From Phycisphaerales bacterium (lineage in GTDB: Bacteria > Planctomycetota > Phycisphaerae > WQYP01), in NCBI GenBank assembly GCA_009781185.1, contig WQYP01000020.1, forward strand, positions 1-39,231: DNA of 39,231 bases, written 5' to 3'. The notes beneath the pieces were generated by a model. It was not told where the DNA came from. It was given only the letters and a program-made list of their open reading frames with translations, and made no database searches. Both the position numbers and the translations under genes were made by a program. Shown one piece after another: positions 31,441 through 39,231 of the stretch (within the stretch, counting starts at the first letter, position 1; every line of letters begins with the position of its first letter).

Positions 31441-32428
31441 GCATCTCATAAACCGCCGGCAACTTCCCACCGATCTGCGCCCGTTTCCCCGCCGCGAAAA
31501 TCCGCCGATAAATCTCCGGCCAATTCGAACCGTCCGGCGCTCCCGCTCCCGGAACCCACTGCACACCACCAATCCGCGGCTCCGCCAAAATCGCATCCAA
31601 ATGCGGCAACTGCCCCTTCCCATCCAAATGATAACAACACCGATCCAGTCGCCTCGCACTCGCCGCCAGCTCCGGCAAAACAAACTCCCCGAACATCTCA
31701 GGCGAAATCATATAACAAAAATCACATTGCAACATGTAATACGGCCGATCCGAATACGTCCAGCACCACGATGTATACCCCGGATTCACCGGCTGCAACA
31801 CCGCATGGATCTCCGCAAAAACCCGATGCCAAACCTCATGCACTTCCCACAACACCCGCCTCACCTCCTCCGGCTGATCGCAAAGCAGCAGCAGCAACTC
31901 CTCGCCCGGCCAAAACGTCGAAAGCACATCCATGTTGCCTCCCAGATCCGTCATTCCCACCAACACCTGTCCCTGCCAGCGTTTCATCATCGCCGCACAA
32001 AGTTCCTTGATCCGCCGCAGCCACACGTTCTCCGCCACCGACGCGTTGTATTCAAAATGCATCTCTTTGATCGGGACTTTCTTTCCCGGATGGAACCACA
32101 CCCGTCCTGTCGCATTATCCAGCTTTCCCCCGATCATCGCCGCCAGCACCCCCGGCCCGAACGAAAGCATCTCAAAAACAGGAAACGCATCCCCCAGATA
32201 GATTCTCCGCGACAATTCCCAATCCAGCCGATCCACCAGCGCCTCCGCAGGTATCGACAAATCCGCACACGTACTCTGATCCAGCATCGGCGCCGCCGGC
32301 TCAGGCCGACCCGGATCGCGCCCGACCAACTCCACCGCCACGAGCGGCCGTTTCAGCTCGCCCACCCACCACTTCGACCAGACACCCTTCACCTTCGCCC
32401 ACCGCGACGTATCAAAATCAATTGCCAT
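31334..32428 (-). CDS. divergent UroD-superfamily protein (4 of 5)
   Basis: This 364-residue protein has weaker similarity to the group: FPVFEMLSFGPGVLAAMIGG, VGMTDLGGNMDVLSTF, CWTYSDRPYYMLQCDFCYMISPEMFGEFVLPEL, CCYHLDGKGQLPHLDAIL and GGVQWVPGAGAPDGSNW. The opening FDTSRWAKVKGVWSKWWVGELKRPLVAVEL is a variant found in long planctomycete paralogues. The metal-type motif is HLDG. Its 3' end overlaps that of the plus-strand gene by 107 bp. It is divergent from the small gene at 32509. Confidence 0.82.
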   Translation of the reverse strand: MAIDFDTSRWAKVKGVWSKWWVGELKRPLVAVELVGRDPGRPEPAAPMLDQSTCADLSIPAEALVDRLDWELSRRIYLGDAFPVFEMLSFGPGVLAAMIGGKLDNATGRVWFHPGKKVPIKEMHFEYNASVAENVWLRRIKELCAAMMKRWQGQVLVGMTDLGGNMDVLSTFWPGEELLLLLCDQPEEVRRVLWEVHEVWHRVFAEIHAVLQPVNPGYTSWCWTYSDRPYYMLQCDFCYMISPEMFGEFVLPELAASARRLDRCCYHLDGKGQLPHLDAILAEPRIGGVQWVPGAGAPDGSNWPEIYRRIFAAGKRAQIGGKLPAVYEMLKRTGIGPGVHLPRLFPMEVERYAREWVDKLMEWS

Positions 32429-32508
32429 GTTATCCTCCGTTCGCGTAACATCTCATAAACGTTACGCCCTGAAAAGGCAATACCTCTTCGGCCATTCAGA
32501 GGACTGTC

Positions 32509-32790
32509 ATGCAATCGATTCCACTACTCGCAGCCTTCAGCAATCCAACCATCGCCACCGTCGTCGGCATCGCCGTCGCAATCATGATCGCCGCCTATTT
32601 CGCCATCCGCTTCTGGCTCATTTCCGCCCGCTCCTCCACAATCAAGGGCATCCCCACCCCCAATCTCGATCGCCGCAACCGCCACGCTCTCGAACACATG
32701 ACCGACGAAACCCTCGATGACAGCGAAGCCGAACGACAGGATGAAGACCCCCCCGACGACCTCAAAGCCGCCGCCCCAAAGAGTAATTAA
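32509..32790 (+). CDS. small single-span membrane protein
   Basis: This 93-residue protein has one transmembrane segment (TIATVVGIAVAIMIAAYFAI) near the N-terminus and a charged, acidic cytoplasmic tail (DDSEAERQDEDPPDDL). AGAGGA precedes ATG 32509. Its stop overlaps the stop of the convergent C39-like gene in TTAA. I do not recognise a family. Confidence 0.55.
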   Translation: MQSIPLLAAFSNPTIATVVGIAVAIMIAAYFAIRFWLISARSSTIKGIPTPNLDRRNRHALEHMTDETLDDSEAERQDEDPPDDLKAAAPKSN

Positions 32791-33584
32791 GGCGGTAAAA
32801 TCTCCACTGCCGCTCCTCGCCACTGATCGAGGAATTCCTGCCGTCCCCAGCGTTCTTTGCCGTTGATTGGATCGCCTACGATCACCGCGTTATCCTCGAC
32901 TTTCAAGACCGCCACGTAATGTCCGCCGTGTTTTGGCGACTGGATCGCCGCCACCGCCGGTGTCCGCAACTCTTCAATCCGCGACACATACCGATACGTA
33001 CACTGTACCCCTTTACCGCCGTACAATTTTTCCACCGCCGCCGCCAACATCTGCCCATCCGTTCCCAGCGTCGGCGCTGTTTCCGCCAACGCACCGATGA
33101 GCCCTTCCTGCCCTTCGACGCCCAGCATTCGCAGGCAGGTCACCGCCGCCGCCGGTCCACACGAGTAATTGTGCTGCTGCCAACAGACCCCATCGTGGTC
33201 CACCACCGTCGCCGTCCCAAGCAGGCTCCCCCGCACCGCCAACGGCAGCACCACCGGCAACAACCCAAAATAAACCAACATCGCCCCCGCCAGAATCCCC
33301 ACCATCACCCGCTTCCGCCGCTCCGGCAGCCGCACCATCAACACCCCCAACATCACCGGAATCGCCATCCCCATCATCAGCGGCCCCACATGCGGCGAGA
33401 TCGCCCACGAAAACGGCCACACAAACGACAGATACACCGACCGCCTCCCCACAATCACCAAACTCACCAGCAGCAAGCTCCCCGCAAATCCCACCCACCA
33501 CCACCTACTCTTCCCAAGCCTCCGCCCCACGCTTCCCCCAATCACCACCAGCATCAGCACCGCAACCAGTTTCATCCAGACCAT
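32787..33584 (-). CDS. membrane-anchored C39-like cysteine peptidase
   Basis: This 265-residue protein has three or four N-terminal transmembrane segments (residues 5-120). A C39-type papain-like domain follows, with Gln (about 136) and Cys in NYSCGPAAAVTCL (C142), His in HGGHYVAVLKV (H222) and Asp in VIVGDPINGKERW (D239). The triad is complete, so it should be active. C39 domains commonly remove leader peptides after GG motifs, and stand-alone versions like this occur in planctomycetes. There is no ABC transporter or small precursor beside it, so the substrate is unknown. Confidence 0.85.
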   Translation of the reverse strand: MVWMKLVAVLMLVVIGGSVGRRLGKSRWWWVGFAGSLLLVSLVIVGRRSVYLSFVWPFSWAISPHVGPLMMGMAIPVMLGVLMVRLPERRKRVMVGILAGAMLVYFGLLPVVLPLAVRGSLLGTATVVDHDGVCWQQHNYSCGPAAAVTCLRMLGVEGQEGLIGALAETAPTLGTDGQMLAAAVEKLYGGKGVQCTYRYVSRIEELRTPAVAAIQSPKHGGHYVAVLKVEDNAVIVGDPINGKERWGRQEFLDQWRGAAVEILPP

Positions 33585-33661
33585 GAAAACTACCTCTCCT
33601 CCTCCATACGCCCACGGCCATGTAATTGTTCGCCCCCCGCCAAGCGAAAATGGATTCCAAT

Positions 33662-33790
33662 TCAGCTGTGCTCTTCTAAGTCTTTCTTTTTCTTCCGTTC
33701 CGCCTCAATCTCCTCGTGGAACTCCAGAAGACTTTCCGCACACTCGACACATAGACTTGACGCTTGAACTGCTGTGCGTGTTACACGAGC
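33662..33790 (-). pseudogene. possible C-terminal gene remnant cut by a palindrome
   Basis: A minus-strand frame ending TGA at 33662 reads SLCVECAESLLEFHEEIEA followed by a Lys-rich DLEEHS end. It looks coding (CxxC, amphipathic charged helix) but has no start codon. Going upstream the frame runs straight into the palindrome at 33787-33862. Confidence 0.3.
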
Positions 33791-33862
33791 TGCGAGCGTA
33801 AGCTCGTTTCGTTGTAACCGCCCCCCTCCATATCGCACGAAGCGAGCTTACGCTCGCAGCTC
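33787..33862. repeat. palindrome of the TCAGAGC..CGTAAG family
   Basis: The arms 33787-33812 and 33837-33862 are complementary with one G-T type mismatch around a 24-nt loop. They carry GCTGCGAGCGTAAGCTCG as at 28182. Confidence 0.8.
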
Positions 33863-33893
33863 TGATGACTCAATACAATCGCCCTGTCCCTCC

Positions 33894-34205
33894 TTATCCT
33901 TCCCACTCACACTGTGCCATGTTCACTCGTCCATTTTTTCGAAATCGCACGCCTTCACGTTTCAGCATGGATCGCTGGCGTCCCATGAATATCTCCGCCG
34001 GGGCGAGCGTGCCGTCACTCTTGATGACACGATGGCACGGTAATTTTAACTCACGCGGGACGTCACGCATCGCTCGGCCTACCGCTCGTGCTGCTCCCAT
34101 GCGACCAGCCAACAGGGCTACCATGGCGTAACTGACGACCTTGCCGCGTGGGATTTTTTGTACGACGCGATAGACACGCTGCTCAAAATTCGGCGACTGG
34201 TTCAT
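33894..34205 (-). CDS. short MGMT-type alkyltransferase
   Basis: This is a protein of 103 residues (111 if it starts at 34229) of the O6-methylguanine-DNA methyltransferase C-terminal domain. FEQRVYRVVQKIPRGKVVSY opens the DNA-binding part, ARAVGRAMRDVP gives the Arg-finger helix, and LPCHRVIKSDG carries the acceptor Cys (C57), so it should transfer alkyl groups rather than only bind, as Trp-containing ATL proteins do. It is compact like other stand-alone forms without the N-terminal domain. Its start lies about 50 bp from pyrB's stop on the same strand. Confidence 0.9.
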   Translation of the reverse strand: MNQSPNFEQRVYRVVQKIPRGKVVSYAMVALLAGRMGAARAVGRAMRDVPRELKLPCHRVIKSDGTLAPAEIFMGRQRSMLKREGVRFRKNGRVNMAQCEWEG

Positions 34206-34248
34206 AAGCGACCAGCGGCATGCAAGCATGCCGGCGAAATAGGGAACG

Positions 34249-35259
<1,011 letters not shown>

Positions 35260-35262
35260 ACC

Positions 35263-35814
35263 TTATTTCAGATAGACGCCGTCCTCCGGATCGGTCGGCG
35301 TCAGGTGTACCAGTATTTTCTGCGACGGACTTGGCGGATTGAGGGCCTGTCCCGTGTAATCCGCGGCGATTGGAAACTCGTGGCGATCGCGATCGATCAG
35401 GACTGCCAGTCGGATAATCCGCGGTCGCCCGAAATCCACCAACGCATCAAGTGCCGCACGCACGCTGCGGCCGGTGTCCAGCACATCGTCGCACAGGATC
35501 AGCGGGCGATTGTCGAGCCGGAAGTTCATCTCGGTGCCCTGCGGGATTGCGATGCTGCCGCGGGAGGTGAGATCGTCGCGGTACATGGTGATGTCCAGTG
35601 CGCCCACGTCAATATGCGGTTTTACCCCACCCCTTCCGCTCTTGAGCTGCAGCGCCTCGGCCAGGCGCTGCGCCAAAAGCTCGCCGCGCGATCGAATTCC
35701 CACCAGTGCCAACGGATTCTCCGGCGTCGGCTCAAGCGACGTGTCGGCGGCAATCTGATCGGCAAGCGAAGCGATAAGTTCGCGAATCCCGGTTTGATCC
35801 ATGAAGCGTTGCAT
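35263..35814 (-). CDS. pyrR: PyrR, pyr regulator / uracil phosphoribosyltransferase
   Basis: This 183-residue protein (start ATG 35814; 35802 or an upstream 35922 are also possible) shows the PRPP motif LILCDDVLDTGRSVRAALDAL, with LVGIRSRGELLAQRL, GALDITMYRDDL and DYTGQALNPPSPSQKILVHL. In other bacteria PyrR binds pyr mRNA leaders and attenuates transcription in response to UMP. Here it heads the pyrRB pair. Long inverted repeats lie just upstream, but I cannot identify a PyrR-binding leader with confidence. Confidence 0.93.
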   Translation of the reverse strand: MQRFMDQTGIRELIASLADQIAADTSLEPTPENPLALVGIRSRGELLAQRLAEALQLKSGRGGVKPHIDVGALDITMYRDDLTSRGSIAIPQGTEMNFRLDNRPLILCDDVLDTGRSVRAALDALVDFGRPRIIRLAVLIDRDRHEFPIAADYTGQALNPPSPSQKILVHLTPTDPEDGVYLK

Positions 35815-35857
35815 GCCCGAAAGCGTACCGCAAATCGACGAAACATGAAACTCCCAT

Positions 35858-36090
35858 CGGAGTTCACGCTTCAGCGTGTTTCGCGGGGGAGGAGGGAACA
35901 CGCTAAAGCCAATACGGTTCATATAGCCCCGGCTTTAGCCGGGATAAGCTCTGATGAATCACGACACGACTCCTTTTCCCGTTGTATCGTGGTTCCTCCG
36001 AGTATCCAATGGCGAATCGCAGGCCGATCCCGGCTAAAGCCGGGGCTATATGGCTTAACTGAACCGTATTGACGCTGAAGCGCGAACTCC
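35858..36090. repeat. composite long inverted repeat upstream of pyrR
   Basis: The outer arms 35858-35876 and 36072-36090 match at 18 of 19 positions as complements. The inner arms, AATACGGTTC followed by the ATAGCCCCGGCTTTAGCC block (35911-35944), are matched by 36026-36070 with a 9-nt insertion. The inner part is the CCGGCTAAAGCCGGGGCTATATGG repeat in both orientations. A short hairpin CACGCTTCAGCGTG (35865-35878) is included. It fills the gap between the exported-protein gene and pyrR. Confidence 0.75.
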
Positions 36091-36096
36091 GAGGTT

Positions 36097-38001
36097 CTAT
36101 TCCTTTGGCCAGCCGTTCCAGGTCATCTTGCCGATCAGGATGCGGGGAAGTCCTCCCTTTTCTTCATCGTCGCCGACCTTGTATTTTTTGCCCGCGTCGA
36201 TGTCATCGCCGTGCCTGGCGATGAACTCTCGCCATGCCCTTTGCAGAATCAGGCGATCCTGTTCGGACAGGTCGGTGCGGCCACCGTTGGGGCCTTTGTC
36301 CATCACCAGGTCAAGCAACACCTGTTGTGCTTTGTAGAACAGTTTTTGATCGGACAATTGCTCCGCCGCCGCTTCGGCCAGTTCGCGCTTGGCGCCCAGT
36401 TTTGTGGCGGCGTCGCAGGCGGCGCTGAACAGCCAATCGTTGGGTTTCGCCTTGATCATCGCCAGCACAGGCGGCAACAGCGTTTTGTCGTTTGATTTTC
36501 CCACAACCTCGCACGCTTTCATCAGAACGCCGTGGTCCTTGACGGTGAGCAGTTGGGCGACCAGGTCGCGGCATTCCGGCGTCATCGGCATCAGGGTCGG
36601 CTCCAGAATCGCCATTTGGGTCGGATAGTTGTCGTTGATGTGAGCCTTGGCTCGCGTGGTCCATTCCGTCGGTCGCGGCGGGGGCGTTTTGGCCAGCCAA
36701 TGGAACGAGAGATAAATTTCCGCGGGACTCTTGCACGCGCCCAGTTCTATGCCGCGATCATGCGAATCGCTCCGTTCGTAGATCGCGTCGAGTGCGCGGA
36801 TCAAGTCCGGCATCGGCGCGGGGAGGTCCAGAATGTTATCGTTTTCGCCACGTGGGTTGCGTGTCAATACGAACGCCTTGTCCAATGCCGTCCGCAATGT
36901 TTCGTCATCTTCCGCGGTTCCCACCGAGGCGAGCATCCGCGCGCCCAGATCGACTTTCCGGAATTCGGATGCCACCATGCCGCGGAAGAAACCGGTAGCG
37001 CTGACCCCTTGCGGTTTTTGGCCGGGGGAGTTGGGATCGAACGAATCGACCAGTTTTCGAGCGAGGGTTCGTGCTCGCGGCGCGTAGCTTTCCTCCCATG
37101 CGGCGCTGAGCATTCGCTGGCGTTTGCCTTCGCTGGAGAAAAAGGTGTTCCACTCGAATGGCATCCGCTGGGACAGGCAATAGGCGGCGGAGCTCGCATC
37201 GGCAAAATCCTTGGTCTCCGCCAACTCCATCAATGTCAGCGTCGCTTCCTTGCTCGGGATTTCGCCGAGCGCCTGGAGGAAATACGACTCGCCACCCATC
37301 GCACGTTTTTTCAGTAGCGGCAGGTAGACGGGGAACGCCAGGTCTTCCGGGGAAGGCACCCGCCTGCTTGGATCATCGCGGTCTTTTTTCAGTTCCGCCG
37401 AGATAGTTTCGAGGATTTTTTCGGCTTGCCGCGGATCGGGCATGAGGAACTCGATTTGTGCTTCGCCGACAGGGGCTTTCCAGTCTTTGGGAATGAGGTC
37501 GGTCTTTTTTTGAGGATCGCCCATTCTTATCCAATCGCTCATTTTCGATCCGTTCCAGCCCAGATCGTGTGTGATGCGGAAGGTGTATTTTCCGGGTTTG
37601 GTGAGTCGGAGGTAATCGAGCGGCCATAATTGTGGCTGCCATTCTTCGCCCGGCTTCAACGTGCGGGTGCCGCCCAGACCGCCCATCCACATGACAGGCG
37701 GATCCGCCTCCGGCACGATCGTTCCGTCGGCATCCACCGCCTGTACGCGGAATCGCAACGCACGATTGACGCCGCGGTAATCCGCACCGGACGAGTAAGA
37801 AATGTCCTTGTCATCCGTGTTCTTCAAGACGAACTCGACCCGGCACGCTTCGCCCAGGTAATACTGCTTTTTGTCGAATTTGAGCTCGACTGTCGCCTTG
37901 CCCTGGATCGGTTTTTCATCCATCTGGGCGAACGTCACACCGCCGCTGATGCATAAACATACGACATACGTAGCAATTTGCATGGGTGCGAAAATTCTCA
38001 T
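36097..38001 (-). CDS. large exported protein of unknown function
   Basis: This 634-residue protein has the signal peptide MRIFAPMQIATYVVCLCISG, probably cut after TFAQ. An immunoglobulin-like region follows (about 40-200; ELKFDKKQYYLGEACRVEFVL, PLDYLRLTKPGKYTFRITH). The rest is helical and resembles HEAT-repeat-like planctomycete proteins (PLLKKRAMGGESYFLQAL, IPSKEATLTLMELAE, LMPMTPECRDLVAQLL, TLLPPVLAMIKAKP). No catalytic motif is seen. AAGGG lies before ATG 38001. The context gives no clue to function. Confidence 0.7.
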   Translation of the reverse strand: MRIFAPMQIATYVVCLCISGGVTFAQMDEKPIQGKATVELKFDKKQYYLGEACRVEFVLKNTDDKDISYSSGADYRGVNRALRFRVQAVDADGTIVPEADPPVMWMGGLGGTRTLKPGEEWQPQLWPLDYLRLTKPGKYTFRITHDLGWNGSKMSDWIRMGDPQKKTDLIPKDWKAPVGEAQIEFLMPDPRQAEKILETISAELKKDRDDPSRRVPSPEDLAFPVYLPLLKKRAMGGESYFLQALGEIPSKEATLTLMELAETKDFADASSAAYCLSQRMPFEWNTFFSSEGKRQRMLSAAWEESYAPRARTLARKLVDSFDPNSPGQKPQGVSATGFFRGMVASEFRKVDLGARMLASVGTAEDDETLRTALDKAFVLTRNPRGENDNILDLPAPMPDLIRALDAIYERSDSHDRGIELGACKSPAEIYLSFHWLAKTPPPRPTEWTTRAKAHINDNYPTQMAILEPTLMPMTPECRDLVAQLLTVKDHGVLMKACEVVGKSNDKTLLPPVLAMIKAKPNDWLFSAACDAATKLGAKRELAEAAAEQLSDQKLFYKAQQVLLDLVMDKGPNGGRTDLSEQDRLILQRAWREFIARHGDDIDAGKKYKVGDDEEKGGLPRILIGKMTWNGWPKE

Positions 38002-38083
38002 GGTCAACCCTTTCGAAAAGAGTGGGCGCCGTCCTAATAACGAATATACTAATAACTCATATACTAACTCCAAGAGGTGTGCC

Positions 38084-39100
38084 GTGGCGATGACGAGCAG
38101 GGAAGTGGTGCGGGCGGCGATTGATTTTCAGGGGCCGGATCGACTGCCGGTGATGATGGAGGCGCTGGGTGTGGACGATGTGGGCGGGGCCGGGATCTCG
38201 CTGGATTCGGAGCGGCGACGGACCGGGCAGGGGCTCGACGAGTACGGCTGCTGGTGGGGCAAGACACAGCAGAAGAACATGGGGCAGGTGAAGAGGCATC
38301 CGATCCGCGATCTGGCGGAGGTGGAGCGTTATCCGCTGCCGGACTTTCGGGTGAAGGAGAAGTTGCCGGAGGTGCGGCGGCAGTTGGAGCGACTGGAGCG
38401 GGAAGAGAAATATGTCAACACGTTTCATTTCATGCTGCTCTTCGAGCGGATGCATGCGCTTTGCGGATTCGAAACGGTTTTGGAGGGGTTGTACACGGAT
38501 CGGGCGGCGATGGAACGCCTCGCGGATCGGCTGATGGCAACGGTGCTGCAAAAAATAGAGTTTCTGGGAGAACACTTCGGCCGGCGAATTCACGGATTCA
38601 GTTTCACGGAGGACTGGGGCACGCAGGAAAATCTCATCATCAACCCGGAACTGTGGCGAAGCTTCTTCAAGCCGCGGTATAAGATCCTGTTTGATGCGAT
38701 GCACGCGTTCGGATGGGACGTGTGGATGCATTCCTGCGGCAAGGTGAATCGGATCATCGGGGATTTGATCGAGGTCGGCGCGAACGTGATCAATCTGCAA
38801 CAGCCGCGGGCGCTGGGAATCGAGGAGGTGGGCCAGCAGTTCGCGGGGAAGATCACGTTCCAGAGCCTTTGCGACATCCAGGCGACGTTGCCTTCTGGCA
38901 GCGACACGGATGTGCGGCAAGACGTGCAGGACCTGCTGAAATACTGGGCGACGCCAAAGGGCGGATTTATTTTGAGCGATTACGGCGACGGCGAAGCGAT
39001 CGGCGTCCCGCTGGAACGCAAACGCCTGATGTTCCAGTATTTCATGGAAAACGATCCTTACCGCCGCACAAGATTGTCTCAATCAGAGCCGCGACCGTAA
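38084..39100 (+). CDS. UroD-superfamily protein (5 of 5), HxCG-containing
   Basis: This 338-residue protein, GTG start at 38084 with AGAGG 6 nt upstream, opens MTSREVVRAAIDFQGPDRLPV. It contains GFSFTEDWGTQENLIINPELW, WMHSCGKVNRIIGDLIEVG, NLQQPRALGIEEVGQQF, TLPSGSDTDVRQDVQDLL and GGFILSDYGDGEAIGVPLE. It is the only one of the five to keep HSCG, the His-x-Cys-Gly motif of zinc-dependent, cobalamin-linked methyltransferases (MtaA/CmuA type). It is therefore the best candidate for a methyl-transfer function. It ends in the repeat at 39082-39107, which supplies the stop. Confidence 0.88.
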   Translation: MAMTSREVVRAAIDFQGPDRLPVMMEALGVDDVGGAGISLDSERRRTGQGLDEYGCWWGKTQQKNMGQVKRHPIRDLAEVERYPLPDFRVKEKLPEVRRQLERLEREEKYVNTFHFMLLFERMHALCGFETVLEGLYTDRAAMERLADRLMATVLQKIEFLGEHFGRRIHGFSFTEDWGTQENLIINPELWRSFFKPRYKILFDAMHAFGWDVWMHSCGKVNRIIGDLIEVGANVINLQQPRALGIEEVGQQFAGKITFQSLCDIQATLPSGSDTDVRQDVQDLLKYWATPKGGFILSDYGDGEAIGVPLERKRLMFQYFMENDPYRRTRLSQSEPRP

Positions 39101-39107
39101 GGGAGCG
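39082..39107. repeat. single-arm CAGAGCCGCGACCGTAAGGGAGCG repeat
   Basis: This copy begins ATCAGAGCCGCG and continues CCGTAAGGGAGCG. It is the single-arm form of the repeat found in mutL and resembles the other TCAGAGC palindromes. The TAA at 39098-39100 ends the UroD-family gene. Confidence 0.7.
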
Positions 39108-39231
39108 ACCAATACTGTCCGGTATTTTTATCGTTTGATCGTGGTCGGAGATTGGGGCGGCATGAAGACAGGGACGCCAAGCGAGCGTTGTGGCTAAAAA
39201 CGCGCAGCATCAACGGCCCGCCAGTCAAGGA
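39108..39231. other. right edge, no gene seen
   Basis: The last 124 bases hold no frame or structure that I can support. Confidence 0.4.

Larger units (their letters stand above)
33585..33893. other. intergenic region with palindrome and possible gene remnant
   Basis: No complete gene is supported. It contains the palindrome at 33787-33862 and a minus-strand frame ending at 33662 with coding-like sequence (see separate entries). Confidence 0.4.

Overview
The window looks like a chromosomal segment of a Planctomycetota bacterium, probably of the Phycisphaerae type. This is inferred from gene content: an FGly-type sulfatase, five uroporphyrinogen-decarboxylase (UroD) superfamily paralogues, a PIG-L deacetylase, a Gfo/Idh oxidoreductase, a CBM9-like lipoprotein, and a tyrosine recombinase whose end overlaps a tRNA gene. 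No 16S or ribosomal marker is present, so the placement is an inference.

Region 1 (about 573-16486) reads as an integrative element inserted in the 3' end of a tRNA-Tyr gene. A 13-bp direct repeat (TGGGCGCGGTAGG) lies at 573-585 and again at 16474-16486. The right copy starts exactly at the tRNA discriminator base. The element's recombination and replication genes are on the right: a MerR/excisionase-like HTH, a CHC2-TOPRIM-RepA-type primase/helicase, an XRE regulator and the integrase. They are preceded by seven TG(T/A)CCAC repeats spaced alternately 11 and 9 bp. The cargo on the left looks like genome defence: a possible hsdM tail with an orphan RhuM gene, a zinc-ribbon/TIR/RCC1 protein, a primase-helicase-nuclease fusion of the TOTE conflict-system type, and a SNF2-SWIM ATPase convergent with it. 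The integrase frame appears to be split by integration. Its C-terminal tail is stranded at the left end (586-802) and would be rejoined in frame in the excised circle.

Region 2 (16474-23785) is chromosomal: tRNA-Tyr directly behind a UroD-family gene, a sulfatase, mutL, pyrF and nuoAB.

Region 3 (23962-32428) is a catabolic cluster: PIG-L deacetylase, GlcN6P-deaminase-like protein, TIM-barrel isomerase, Gfo/Idh oxidoreductase, CBM9-like lipoprotein and three UroD-superfamily proteins. Together they suggest uptake and breakdown of modified (amino- or methyl-) sugars, but the pathway is an inference. A toxin-antitoxin remnant sits in the middle.

Region 4 (32509-39231) holds a small membrane protein, a C39-like membrane peptidase, a short MGMT, pyrB, pyrR, a large exported protein of unknown function and a fifth UroD-family gene.

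The chromosomal part is also full of dispersed palindromic repeats, none of which I found in the element. They are of three kinds: a TCAGAGC..CGTAAG-type palindrome (one copy inside the mutL reading frame), a GGCTAAAGCCGGGGCTATATGG hairpin, and long hairpins whose arms are tandem 7- or 8-mers.
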